64,000 nt of DNA from DATBLE01 sp963841405 (GTDB lineage Bacteria > Actinomycetota > Thermoleophilia > Gaiellales > Gaiellaceae), in NCBI GenBank assembly GCA_963841405.1, contig CAWJCM010000003.1, forward strand, positions 365,425 to 429,424, in the 5' to 3' direction. Every line of letters begins with the position of its first letter. The first letter of the stretch is position 1. Below the pieces are notes generated by a model that was given only the letters and a program-made list of their open reading frames with translations, was not told the DNA's origin and did not search any database. Made by a program: the position numbers and the translations under genes. Shown one piece after another: positions 7,983-15,869 of this stretch.

Positions 7983-8905
7983 AGCGTGAACACCGTCGCC
8001 CAGTCCTTGTCGACGCTGACCACCGTCCAGCTCTCCTTGGCAGCCTGCTCGAGCGACTGCTCGGCGCCGGCGGTGTAGTCGAACTCACGCTCGGCGTCGT
8101 CGTGGAGCACGAGCAGCCGGAGCGCCGGCCGGCCCTTCCCGCCGGCATACCGGAGCATCGGGATGTCGCCGTTCGAGTTGCCGGCGGCGAGGATCGGCCG
8201 GCGGCCGATGCGGCTCCAGATGCGCACCGGCTTGACCGGCCCGTCGTCGAAGACGTCCGGCTCGGCAGCGTAGGCGACCGCCCCGCCTTGCTCGCCGTCG
8301 AGGTAGCGAAGGGCGTTGGAGCTGCCGACCACTCGCTCCGGTGGGATGCCGTAGATCTCCTCCGTCACCGGCCGCATGAAGTCGCGGTCGCCGCCGGAGG
8401 CGATGTAGTTGGTGAAGCCGTTCGCCTCCAGGTACCGCAGCAGCTCGATCATGGGGGCGTAGCCGCAGGCGTGGTAGGTGCGCCCGAGCGTCGGATGCTT
8501 CTCGCCGCGTAGGAACGTGTCGGCCTGGTCGACGTACTCCTCGACGTCCGTGCCGGCGAACACCTGGAGGATCCCGGCGAGCAGCACCTTCACGTCGGTG
8601 TCGTCTCCCTGGTAGTGCTTCGTGATCACGTCGCCGAGCCAGTGGTAGTCGCGCTCCAGCGCGGCCTTCCACGGCTGCTTCTCGCGCAGCGATTCGTCCG
8701 CCTCGGCCATCTCGGCCAGGCACGCGAGGATGAAGCCGAGCTCGATCGGCATCGGCTTGTCGCACCAGAGCGTGCCGTCGTTGTCGAACGTCGCGATCCG
8801 CTCGGCCGGCGGCACGAAGTCGGGCCCGCCCTCCCTGGTCACGCGCTCGACGAAGTCGACGATCGCCGCCTTCGTCTCGCGGTCGTTCCAACTCTTCAGC
8901 TCCAT
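7979..8905 (-). CDS. HAD-superfamily hydrolase/phosphatase
   Basis: 308 residues. Motif I is ATFDNDGTLW near residue 41, with Asp as nucleophile and the second Asp as acid/base. Motif II is the Ser/Thr in NYIASGGDRDFM; the lysine motif and motif III acidic residues follow (GRRPILAAGNSNGDIPML). A cap insertion of about 120 residues lies between motifs I and II. These haloacid-dehalogenase-type proteins act as phosphatases. Genes of this subtype are often next to sulfatase or FGE genes; here it is translationally coupled (4-bp overlap) to FGE. The substrate is unknown. GGAGG precedes the ATG at very short spacing. Confidence 0.85.
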   Translation of the reverse strand: MELKSWNDRETKAAIVDFVERVTREGGPDFVPPAERIATFDNDGTLWCDKPMPIELGFILACLAEMAEADESLREKQPWKAALERDYHWLGDVITKHYQGDDTDVKVLLAGILQVFAGTDVEEYVDQADTFLRGEKHPTLGRTYHACGYAPMIELLRYLEANGFTNYIASGGDRDFMRPVTEEIYGIPPERVVGSSNALRYLDGEQGGAVAYAAEPDVFDDGPVKPVRIWSRIGRRPILAAGNSNGDIPMLRYAGGKGRPALRLLVLHDDAEREFDYTAGAEQSLEQAAKESWTVVSVDKDWATVFTL

Positions 8906-8933
8906 CGCCTCCGAACGTTATCGTCCGCTCGCA

Positions 8934-9611
8934 GTGGGCCAGGCGATCGGAGATTTCCTCCCCTCGGCGGTTGGCGTGGCGATCAGCCCGCTGCCGATCG
9001 TGGCCGTCGTCCTGATGCTGGTGACGCCGCGCGGCCGCCTGAACGGGCCCCTGTTCGTAGTCGGCTGGTGCGTCGGGCTTGCCGTGGTCGGCGCGATCGT
9101 GCTGGCGATCGCAGGAGGCGCCGACGCGACCGACAGCTCGGGACCGGCGACGTGGGTGGACGTCGTCTTCCTGATCCTCGGCCTCGGGCTCGTTCTCCTC
9201 GCGCTGAAGCAGTGGCGCGAGCGGCCACACGGCGACGAGGATCCGCCGACGCCGAAGTGGATGGGCGCGCTCGACGCCTTCACGCCCGTCAAGGCGGCCG
9301 GCGCGGGCGTCGTGCTGTCCGCCCTCAACCCGAAGAACCTGCTGCTGGCGGTCGCGGGGGCGGCCGCGATCGCGCAGACGGGGATCTCGACCGGGCAGCA
9401 GGTCGGGTCGTGGATCGTCTTCGTCGCGATCGCGTCGATCGGCGTCGCGGCCCCGGTCGTGATCGCCTTCGCGCTCGGCGACCGCTCGCGGACGATCCTC
9501 GACGACCTGAAGGCGTGGCTCGCCCACAACAACGCCGTGATCATGGCCGTGCTGCTGCTGATCATCGGCGTGAAGCTGATCGGCAACGCAATCTCCGGCT
9601 TCTCGACGTAG
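8934..9611 (+). CDS. GAP/Sap-family membrane transporter
   Basis: 225 residues with six hydrophobic segments and the family marks AISPLPIVAVVLML near the start, GWCVGL, and the central SALNPKNLLLAVAG motif of GAP (Sap, LysE-like) proteins. Mycobacterial members are linked to surface glycolipid transport. The best start is GTG 8934 (VGQAIGDFLPSAVG), which puts the first helix at the N-terminus as in relatives. It diverges from the HAD gene with 28 bp between starts. The function beyond membrane transport is inferred. Confidence 0.8.
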   Translation: MGQAIGDFLPSAVGVAISPLPIVAVVLMLVTPRGRLNGPLFVVGWCVGLAVVGAIVLAIAGGADATDSSGPATWVDVVFLILGLGLVLLALKQWRERPHGDEDPPTPKWMGALDAFTPVKAAGAGVVLSALNPKNLLLAVAGAAAIAQTGISTGQQVGSWIVFVAIASIGVAAPVVIAFALGDRSRTILDDLKAWLAHNNAVIMAVLLLIIGVKLIGNAISGFST

Positions 9612-9615
9612 GCGT

Positions 9616-10761
9616 TTGACCCGTCACGGGAGCGTTCGTGCGTACGCTCTTCTCGCAGCGCTGCTCCTGCTCGCCGGCTGCGGGCCGGGCGCCGGCCGCA
9701 AGCTCGCGGTCGGCGTGGTCGACGACGCCGCGCGGTCCGGCCCACCCGCGCCGTTCCTCGCCGAGCTGACCCGCTCCGGCTTCGACGCGCTCGCCGTCTC
9801 CAGCATCTGGGAGCCGAGCGAGACCGCACCCGACGCCGACGAGTCGGCGACGCTCCGCCGGCTCGCCTCGGCCGCGGGCTCCGCCGGTGTCCGCCTGTTC
9901 GTGATCGTCTACCAGCCCGGCTCGGCGACCACGCCGCTGACCGGCGAGGCGAGGTCGCAGTTCGCCGCCTACACGGCCGGGGTGGTCACGCAGGCGCCGG
10001 ACGTACAGGACGTGATCGTCGGCAACGAGCCGAACCTGAACCGTTTCTGGCTCCCCCAGTTCGGGCCGGACGGGAAGAACGTCTCCGCGGCGGCCTACCT
10101 GCGCCTCCTCGCCGCGACCTACGACGCCGTGAAGGCCGCGCGCGACGACGTGCGCGTCTGGGGCGGCGCCACCGCGCCCCGCGGCGCCGACCGGCCGGGA
10201 GCGAGCCGCGAGACCACGTCCCCGACGACGTTCATCCGTGCGCTCGGGGCGGCCTACCGGCGGACAGGGCGCGACAGGCCGGTCATGGACGGGTTCGTCC
10301 ACCACCCCTACCCGGAGTCGTCCGCCGTGCCGATCGACCTCCCCCATCCGCGCGTCAGGTCGATCGGCCTGGCCGACTACGACAAGCTCGTGCGTCTCCT
10401 CGGAGACGCGTTCGACGGCACGGCGCAGAAGGGGAGCGACCTGCCGATCCTCTACGGCGAGATCGGCGTCGAGACGACGATCCCGGCGGCCAAGCGGGCC
10501 CTCTACACCGACCGCGAGATCGCGCAGACGATCTCCGAACGCGCCCAGTCAGCGGCCTACCGCCGGGTGCTCGAGCTCGCGAGCTGCCAGCCGAACGTCG
10601 CCGGCGTCCTCTTCTTCCATCTGCTCGACGAGCCTTCGCTGGTCGGCTGGCAGTCCGGCGTCCGCTACGTGGACGGCGCACCGAAGCGGAGCCTCTCGAC
10701 TGTGCTGGAAGCCGCGAGGGAGGCCACAGCCGGTCGCCTCGACGCCCGCTGCGGCTCGTGA
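9616..10761 (+). CDS. Lipoprotein with glycosidase-like TIM-barrel fold
   Basis: 381 residues starting at a TTG. The N-terminus is a lipoprotein signal: a basic start, a leucine-rich core and the lipobox LAGC, with Cys at residue 22. The mature part looks like a clan-A glycoside hydrolase: IVGNEPNLNRF carries the Asn-Glu-Pro motif expected of the acid/base Glu, and LYGEIGVET carries a candidate nucleophile Glu, with DGFVHHPYP between them. This would make it a cell-surface enzyme or carbohydrate-binding protein. No specific family can be named. It starts 4 bp after the transporter stop, so it is probably cotranscribed with it. Confidence 0.65.
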   Translation: MTRHGSVRAYALLAALLLLAGCGPGAGRKLAVGVVDDAARSGPPAPFLAELTRSGFDALAVSSIWEPSETAPDADESATLRRLASAAGSAGVRLFVIVYQPGSATTPLTGEARSQFAAYTAGVVTQAPDVQDVIVGNEPNLNRFWLPQFGPDGKNVSAAAYLRLLAATYDAVKAARDDVRVWGGATAPRGADRPGASRETTSPTTFIRALGAAYRRTGRDRPVMDGFVHHPYPESSAVPIDLPHPRVRSIGLADYDKLVRLLGDAFDGTAQKGSDLPILYGEIGVETTIPAAKRALYTDREIAQTISERAQSAAYRRVLELASCQPNVAGVLFFHLLDEPSLVGWQSGVRYVDGAPKRSLSTVLEAAREATAGRLDARCGS

Positions 10762-10838
10762 CCGCAGCAGTGACGGTCGCGCGCCGATCGGGCTCGCGCT
10801 GCTCGAGCAGCACTCCACTGAGGGCTGCCGGCCGGCGC

Positions 10839-11585
10839 TCAGGCTTCGCCGAGGAAGTCGACCAGGAGCGCGTTGACCTCGTCGGGTCGCTCGAGGCTCG
10901 GCACGTGAGCCGCGTCCGCGATCGTCACCAGCCGGGCGCCCTCGATCGAGTCGGCGACGTGGGCCGCAATCGCCTGCATGTCGGCCACGTCATGGTCGCC
11001 GACGAGCACCAGCGTCGGACAACGGACTTCGCCCAGGCGGCCGCCGAGCGGAGGGTCGAGGACGTCTTCCTCGTCGGCGCCCGCCTCCCAGGCGCCCTCC
11101 TGCAGCTCGTATGAGCGGAGCACCATCGCGGTGACGGCCGCGCGCATGTCTGCGTCGACGTCTGCCGGCGAACGGTTTGGCCCGTCGACCCATAGCCGGA
11201 CGCTCTCCTCGGCCGCCGTCTCCAGGTCGCCTGCCTCGTAGGCCGCCTCTTCCGCGGCCCAGCTCGCGCGTGTCGCCTCGGCCCACTCCCAACCGGGGAA
11301 CCCCGGCGCGATCAGCACGAGGCGCTCGACGAGATCGGGCCGGTGAACCGCCAGCTCGAGCGCAACGCGTCCGCCCAGCGAGCATCCGACCACGGCGGCC
11401 GGGCCGTCGAGTGCGGCCTCGGCATCCCGGACGTACGAGAACGGCGCCGGCGCCAGCCGGTGCTCGCCGAACCCGCGCAGATCCGGCGCGACCACGCGAT
11501 GGCCGGCTCCTTCCAGCACCTCGATTTGCGACTGCCACATGCGGCTGTCCGCGATGCCGGCATGAAGCAGCAGGACCGTGCTCAC
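10839..11585 (-). CDS. Alpha/beta-fold hydrolase
   Basis: 248 residues. The nucleophile elbow is GCSLGG (Ser), the acid is in LVGDHDVAD, and the catalytic His is in DAAHVPSLE, so the triad is complete. The oxyanion region is LLLHAGIADSRMW. The chosen start is the GTG at 11585 because GGAGGT stands five bases ahead; an in-frame codon further upstream lacks such a site. The fold covers esterases, haloperoxidase-like enzymes and lactonases, and the substrate cannot be deduced. It is convergent with the lipoprotein gene. Confidence 0.85.
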   Translation of the reverse strand: MSTVLLLHAGIADSRMWQSQIEVLEGAGHRVVAPDLRGFGEHRLAPAPFSYVRDAEAALDGPAAVVGCSLGGRVALELAVHRPDLVERLVLIAPGFPGWEWAEATRASWAAEEAAYEAGDLETAAEESVRLWVDGPNRSPADVDADMRAAVTAMVLRSYELQEGAWEAGADEEDVLDPPLGGRLGEVRCPTLVLVGDHDVADMQAIAAHVADSIEGARLVTIADAAHVPSLERPDEVNALLVDFLGEA

Positions 11586-11834
11586 CTCGTACCTCCGGGG
11601 AGACGTAGCCGAGTATGCCAACAGGCGCCGCGCACCGGCGGAGCGGTGAGTTCAGCGTTTCCGGCTCAGCCGTCCGAGCCCGACGCCGTCGGATGGATCA
11701 CGCCCTCCGCCTCGAAAAACTCCCAGATCCTTCGTTTCAGGGTCTGCAATCACCCTTCCGGGGCTGGTACTCGGGCCTGCTGTCCCTTCTATGAGAGAGA
11801 TCACCCGAAAAATCGGGATTGAAGGAGCAGCTAC

Positions 11835-12233
11835 GTGCAGACCGCAATGCGACAGCGCCTGAGGAACGAACAGGGGTTCACCCTGATCGAACTCGTGCTC
11901 GTCATGCTCATCATCGGGGTCCTGACCGCGATCGCGGTTCCCTCGTACCTGGGCTTCGGGGACCGCGCGAACAAGAACGCAGCCGGCGCCGACCTGCGGG
12001 CAGCCGTCTCCTCCGTCGAGGCGTGGCACTCGGACCACGGAACCTATGCGGGCATGACCGTCGCCGCGCTGAAGGCGTCCTACGACCAGTCCCTCGACCC
12101 GAGCATCGTCTCGCTCGGCACGCTGTCGGCCACGACCTACTGCGTCCTGGCGAGGTCTCCTAACGACCCGACGAAGACCGCAGCCAAGGCGGGACCGGCG
12201 GCGCCGATCGTGCTCGGCGGCACCTGCCCCTGA
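11835..12233 (+). CDS. Type IV pilin-like protein
   Basis: 132 residues. A short basic leader ends in G, followed by FTLIELVLVMLIIGVLTAIAVP: the type III signal peptide cut by prepilin peptidase between Gly and Phe, with Glu5 of the mature protein present. The rest is a small globular head with two cysteines near the C-terminus (TYCVLA, GGTC) that could form the D-loop disulfide. It starts at GTG with AAGGAG eight bases upstream. No assembly genes (pilB, pilC, pilD) are in the window, so it is an orphan major pilin or pseudopilin. Confidence 0.88.
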   Translation: MQTAMRQRLRNEQGFTLIELVLVMLIIGVLTAIAVPSYLGFGDRANKNAAGADLRAAVSSVEAWHSDHGTYAGMTVAALKASYDQSLDPSIVSLGTLSATTYCVLARSPNDPTKTAAKAGPAAPIVLGGTCP

Positions 12234-12257
12234 GCGACTCACCGCGCGATCCGCGGG

Positions 12258-12350
12258 ACGTTGACGGGCTGAAGGGCTTCCCGGAAGCGCTCGTGGCGAT
12301 CTACCGCAGATGGTCGTGCAGACCTGCATCGTCGACCTTCTCCGCCTCGC
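12258..12350 (+). pseudogene. IS256-family transposase fragment
   Basis: One frame gives DGLKGFPEALVAIY and the next gives QMVVQTCIVDLLRLAYGS. Together they match the conserved segment of IS256 (mutator-type) transposases just after the second catalytic Asp (DGLKGFP...VQTCIVHLIRNS). A frameshift joins the pieces and nothing else of the element is left. Confidence 0.6.
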
Positions 12351-12442
12351 CTACGGCTCAGCCACGAAGCAGGGCGGCACAACCCGAAGCCCGGACCTGG
12401 GGAATTCCGATGAGCACATCTAGTGCTTCACCGGTGATGGTT

Positions 12443-12463
12443 CGTAGCACACTTTGTGCTACG
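12443..12463. promoter_or_regulatory. Inverted-repeat operator over the antitoxin promoter
   Basis: CGTAGCACA and TGTGCTACG form a perfect 9-bp inverted repeat with a 3-base spacer. It covers the likely -10 element TACGGT (12460-12465), whose last T is seven bases from the GTG start at 12472. This is the expected autoregulatory site for the antitoxin and a leaderless transcript. Confidence 0.65.
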
Positions 12464-12471
12464 GTTCGGAT

Positions 12472-12717
12472 GTGGCTCGGTCCCTGCACGTGCGCCTCGA
12501 TGACGGCTCGGCTGCGGCTCTCGAGATCGTGCGCGCCGGCGAACTCAGCGACTCGGAAGCGGTCCGCATCGCACTGCGCGAGGCCGCGGCGCGCCGTCGG
12601 CTCCGATCAGCCGTCCGAGACGAGGTGCGCGTGCTCGCCGCGGACGAGCGCGATCGCGAGGAGATGCGAGTCGTTCGCGAACAGCTCGCCGAGCTCGCAC
12701 CGCCCCCGACAGACTGA
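12472..12717 (+). CDS. Ribbon-helix-helix antitoxin (MazE/VapB type)
   Basis: 81 residues. The N-terminal strand SLHVRLDDGSAAAL followed by two helices (SDSEAVRIALREAAARRR) is the ribbon-helix-helix fold; the tail is acidic and would bind the toxin. The GTG at 12472 is preferred because it sits at the predicted transcription start and an earlier TTG would add residues lying inside the operator. It ends 1 bp before the toxin gene. Confidence 0.8.
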   Translation: MARSLHVRLDDGSAAALEIVRAGELSDSEAVRIALREAAARRRLRSAVRDEVRVLAADERDREEMRVVREQLAELAPPPTD

Positions 12718-12718
12718 G

Positions 12719-13036
12719 GTGGTTCGCGGGGAGGTCTTCCGGCTCCCGCCGCCCCGGCGCGCGCGTGGCCACGAGCAACGAGGTGCCCGCTACGCGATCG
12801 TCGTGCAGGCCGATGAGTTCCTCGGGCTGAGCACGTTGCTCGTGTCGCCGACCTCGACCAGCGCCCGCGCCGCGAGCTTCCGACCGACGATCACGCTCGC
12901 GGGTGAGGAGACGCGCGTGCTCGTTGAGCAGACGACCGTCGTCGATCCGGCAAGGCTCGGTCGATCGGCGGGGCGGCTCCAGGCACTCGAGCTGCGAGCC
13001 GTCGACGAGGCGCTCATGCTCGTCCTCGACCTCTAA
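12719..13036 (+). CDS. MazF/PemK-family endoribonuclease toxin
   Basis: 105 residues. RGEVFRLPPPRRARGHEQRGARYAIVVQ-type start is the PemK/MazF fold: the R-G-D/E-V entry, the basic loop and G-x-R-x-A/V-V-V. The loop THLxVxPTST is seen as LLVSPTSTSAR, and FRPTI...VLVEQTTVVDPARLGR carries the conserved dimer strands and the catalytic-loop neighbourhood. MazF toxins cut mRNA at short motifs. GTG start one base after the antitoxin stop. Confidence 0.87.
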   Translation: MVRGEVFRLPPPRRARGHEQRGARYAIVVQADEFLGLSTLLVSPTSTSARAASFRPTITLAGEETRVLVEQTTVVDPARLGRSAGRLQALELRAVDEALMLVLDL

Positions 13037-13071
13037 CGGTTCGCGCAATCCCCCGAACGCCTCCCGCAAAA

Positions 13072-13097
13072 AGAATCCCCGCAAGAGCGGGGATTCT
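13072..13097. terminator. Rho-independent-type hairpin
   Basis: AGAATCCCCGC and GCGGGGATTCT pair perfectly around AAGA. It lies between the convergent mazF-like and DUF2252 genes and could stop both, although a long T-run is missing on the plus side; A-rich sequence precedes it, giving a T-run for the minus strand. Confidence 0.7.
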
Positions 13098-13261
13098 GAG
13101 GTGGGCATAACTGGGCAGTTGGCAACCCCCTCCGGCACTGCGGAGCCTCCAACAGACCGAGGGTGGATCACTCCTCGCTGTTTGCGAACTTCTAGCCACC
13201 CATCATTGCGATCACTCCCCTGGAACGCAGGACGATTCGTATTGTCAGCTCCTGGACGGGC

Positions 13262-14761
13262 CTACAGTCCAGTTTCCGACTGGACGCGGTCCGTGTCGAC
13301 CGCCTCTTTGAGCGCCGAGTAATCGCGTTCGTTCTGGTCGGCGTACGCCTCCGCGAACCGGGCGATGGCGTTGTCGAAGACGTCGCTTGAGCCGAGGTAG
13401 CTGCCGATCGCGATCGCGTCGCCGGAGCGGGCGTGCGCCTTGGCCAGTGTCCAGCCGCAGAGCTTGGCGTATTCGGCCATGGCGTTCGGTTCCATTGACT
13501 CGACGAGGGCGGAGCCCTTCGCGTCCCAGAGCTGGCGGAGGTAGTAGTCGCGCTCGACGCCGTCGATCCCGGTCGTGTGCAGCCAGCCGAGCATGATGTC
13601 GCTGGCCGCCTGCATCAGGCGCTGGCCCTCGACCACGCGCTGGCCGTGGTTCGTAAACGCCGTCTTACCGAGGAACGGCTCCAGCACCGAAAGCTGCGCT
13701 TCCTTTGCCTGCATGAAGAGCGGGTCGTCGCCGTCGCGGCCGAGCATGAGCACGATCCAGGCGCGGGTTCCGACGCTGCCGACGCCGACGACCTTGCGGG
13801 CCGCGTCGACGAAGCGGAACCGCTCGAGCAGGTGGCGGCGGTCGGCCGACAGTGTTCGCCGGTACTGGCGGATCAGGTCCCTGAACCGTTCTTGGACAGC
13901 GGCGGCCTGGTCGGGGCCGGCCAGCTCGGCGATCGGGACGATCAGCGGCGGATCGCTGACGATCCGCGCCTCGCCGTCGACCACCTCGGTTAGCTTCGCG
14001 AACGCCTTCAGACTGTCTTTCGCTCTTGTCTTCTCGAGGTTCTTCTCCAGCCGCTTGCGCTGCTTCTGGGTTGCGCGGGAGGAGAGATCGCGGAAGAGCT
14101 CCTCGATGTCGATCCGCGCGTACCAGACGTCCATGTTGCGCATTGCAGCGAACTTCTGCACCGCCTCCCGGTAGGAGCGGCCGACCGCGGCGTTGATCTG
14201 CATGCGGGTCTTGTCGTCGAAGCCGCGGTCGCGACCGGCGACCGCGAAGCTCGCCACCAGCCGTTTGACATCCCACTCGAACGGCCCCGGCAGCGACTCG
14301 TCGAAGTCGTTGATGCCGAAGACGAGGCGGCGGTCAGGCGCTGCGAAGGCGCCGAAGTTGGACAGATGAGCGTCGCCGCAGAGCTGGGCGTGCAGGCCTG
14401 TACGCGGGCCGCCGGACAGGTCGGACGCCATCAGGTACGCGGCGCCGCGGTAGAAGGTGAACGGCGACACCAGCATCCGCCCGTAGCGGATCGGCACCAG
14501 CTCGGGCACGCGCGTCTGCGCCTGCTCCTCGAGCAACTCCACCGGGTCGGGCCGGTGCGGCGGAGGCTCCCACTCCGCGTGCGAGCGGCGCGGCACCTCC
14601 GCGCGCGCCGCCTTCCCACGGGCCGCCCGCTCGGCCGGACTGAAGTGCTCCACCTTCGCTTCCCGAGACGACGATGAGGGCTTCTTCGCCGGGGCCGACT
14701 TCCCCTTCATGTCCTGTGGGTCGTTCCCGTCCTGCGCAGTCTCCTGGTTGGTCTGCTCCAT
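13262..14761 (-). CDS. DUF2252 family protein (kinase-like fold)
   Basis: About 499 residues from the ATG at 14761. Family marks are seen in order: PIRYGRMLVSPFTFYRGAA, GDAHLSNFG, NDFDESLPGPFEWDVKRLV, and VGSVGTRAWIVLM, with EREYYLRQLWDAKGS-type sequence near the end. GDAHLSNFG and NDFDE resemble the catalytic and metal-binding loops of aminoglycoside-phosphotransferase-like kinases, but no activity is established for DUF2252. The N-terminal 60 residues are Lys/Ser-rich and low in complexity. An upstream in-frame codon would add 24 residues. The gene stands alone. Confidence 0.85.
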   Translation of the reverse strand: MEQTNQETAQDGNDPQDMKGKSAPAKKPSSSSREAKVEHFSPAERAARGKAARAEVPRRSHAEWEPPPHRPDPVELLEEQAQTRVPELVPIRYGRMLVSPFTFYRGAAYLMASDLSGGPRTGLHAQLCGDAHLSNFGAFAAPDRRLVFGINDFDESLPGPFEWDVKRLVASFAVAGRDRGFDDKTRMQINAAVGRSYREAVQKFAAMRNMDVWYARIDIEELFRDLSSRATQKQRKRLEKNLEKTRAKDSLKAFAKLTEVVDGEARIVSDPPLIVPIAELAGPDQAAAVQERFRDLIRQYRRTLSADRRHLLERFRFVDAARKVVGVGSVGTRAWIVLMLGRDGDDPLFMQAKEAQLSVLEPFLGKTAFTNHGQRVVEGQRLMQAASDIMLGWLHTTGIDGVERDYYLRQLWDAKGSALVESMEPNAMAEYAKLCGWTLAKAHARSGDAIAIGSYLGSSDVFDNAIARFAEAYADQNERDYSALKEAVDTDRVQSETGL

Positions 14762-14959
14762 GCTTATCGCCACTCCCTCCGGAATCGCAGTCACTCCATT
14801 AGATCTCACTGCCTGCGGGGCGACATCATCCACTGGGGATGAGGCCAGCGACAGCCGGGAGTGCTCTCGTATCCGTGCCGATGCCCTCCATACGCGCGTC
14901 GGAGTCCAGGATCGTCCACTGCCTCTCGCTGTAGGGACAAGGGCGTTCCACTACTAGTC

Positions 14960-15690
14960 ATGACAACAGCGGAGGCCGGCGATCCCCAGGCTTTCCATCT
15001 GCTCGCCAAGCCCACAGGCGCGGTCTGCAACCTGGAGTGCGAGTACTGCTTCTTCCTCTCGAAGGAGATGCTCTACCCCGGCAGCAGGCTCCGGCGGGCC
15101 GATCACCTGCTCGAGGAATATGTACGGCAACTGATCGAGGCGCACGCGCACAGCCCGCTTGTCACAATCGCTTGGCAAGGGCGCGAGCCGACGCTGATCG
15201 GCCTCGATTTCTTCGGCCGCTCGGTCGAGCTAGCGCGGCAGTACCTGAGGCGCGGCCAGCGGGCCGAGCACACGATCCAGACGAACGGGACGCTGCTCGA
15301 CGAGCAGTGGGCGGCGTTCTTCAAGGCCAACGACTTCCTGGTCGGCATCTCGGTCGACGGCCCGCAGGAGGCGCACGACCGGTACCGCGTCAACAAGGGC
15401 GGCAAGGGCTCCTTCGACGACGTCATGCGAGGCCTAGCGGCGCGCGGTTCATCCAGCTGATCCCGATCATCGAACGGGTCGCCGAGGCGGACGGCAACGG
15501 AACGGTCCCATGGACATCGTGGTGTGACCGGCCGCTGTACGTTCAGGAGGGCGACCGAGTGAGCAGCCGGTCGGCAACCGCCGAGCAGTACGGCCGTTTC
15601 CTGAAGATCTACGCGCAGGAGGACGCTCGGCGCGGCCGGAACGAGCCGTGCACCTGCGGCTCGGGACTGAAGTGGAAGCAGTGCCACGGT
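14960..15690 (+). pseudogene. Anaerobic sulfatase-maturating radical SAM enzyme, degraded
   Basis: From the ATG at 14960 the sequence starts like an anSME: the radical SAM cluster CNLECEYCF near residue 25, AWQGREPTLIG and IQTNGTLLDEQWAAFF, then ISVDGPQEAHDRYR. After VMRGLAA the frame is lost near 15440, and in another frame RFIQLIPIIERV resumes, so about 40 residues are gone. A second gap after EQYGRFL removes roughly 200 residues, including the two extra iron-sulfur sites, and joins a C-terminal SEC-C-like zinc motif (EPCTCGSGLKWKQCHG). Intact relatives have about 400 or more residues. It is non-functional, leaving the O2-dependent FGE at 7.1 kb as the only sulfatase activator here. Confidence 0.85.
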
Positions 15691-15724
15691 CGAGCTGACG
15701 GTGCGATGGTAGCGAGGGGAAAAG

Positions 15725-15756
15725 GCCGAGCCCCGCTCCAACGAGCAGGGCTCGGT
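15725..15756 (-). terminator. Intrinsic terminator for the 15.8-16.8 kb minus-strand genes
   Basis: CCGAGCCC and GGGCTCGG form the stem; on the minus strand it is followed by CCTTTT. It lies 27 bp beyond the stop of the 19-codon ORF at 15783. Confidence 0.75.
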
Positions 15757-15782
15757 TGTCTGAGTCCGTCCTGTCGACGCTT

Positions 15783-15842
15783 CTAGCGACGGCGTGCGGT
15801 GCGCCGCGATGTGCGCCGCGCGACTCTCCGTACTGCGACCAT
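15783..15842 (-). CDS. Arginine-rich 19-residue micro-protein
   Basis: The ORF MVAVRRVARRTSRRTARRR ends in TAG. It has GGAGG eight bases before the ATG and an intrinsic terminator 27 bp after the stop, so both ends look like a real gene. Ten of 19 residues are Arg, spaced as R-R every three to four residues, which suggests a nucleic-acid- or membrane-binding helix. It lies just downstream of the DUF1269-like gene on the same strand. No function is known to me; it is too short for homology alone. Confidence 0.5.
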   Translation of the reverse strand: MVAVRRVARRTSRRTARRR

Positions 15843-15869
15843 CCTCAATACCTCCAATCGACGAGTGAA

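Noticed and set aside
13090..13160. tRNA-like or structured RNA after the hairpin at 13072
   Set aside because: The sequence GGTGGGCATAACTGGGCAG resembles neighbouring tRNA arms loosely, but no cloverleaf can be drawn.
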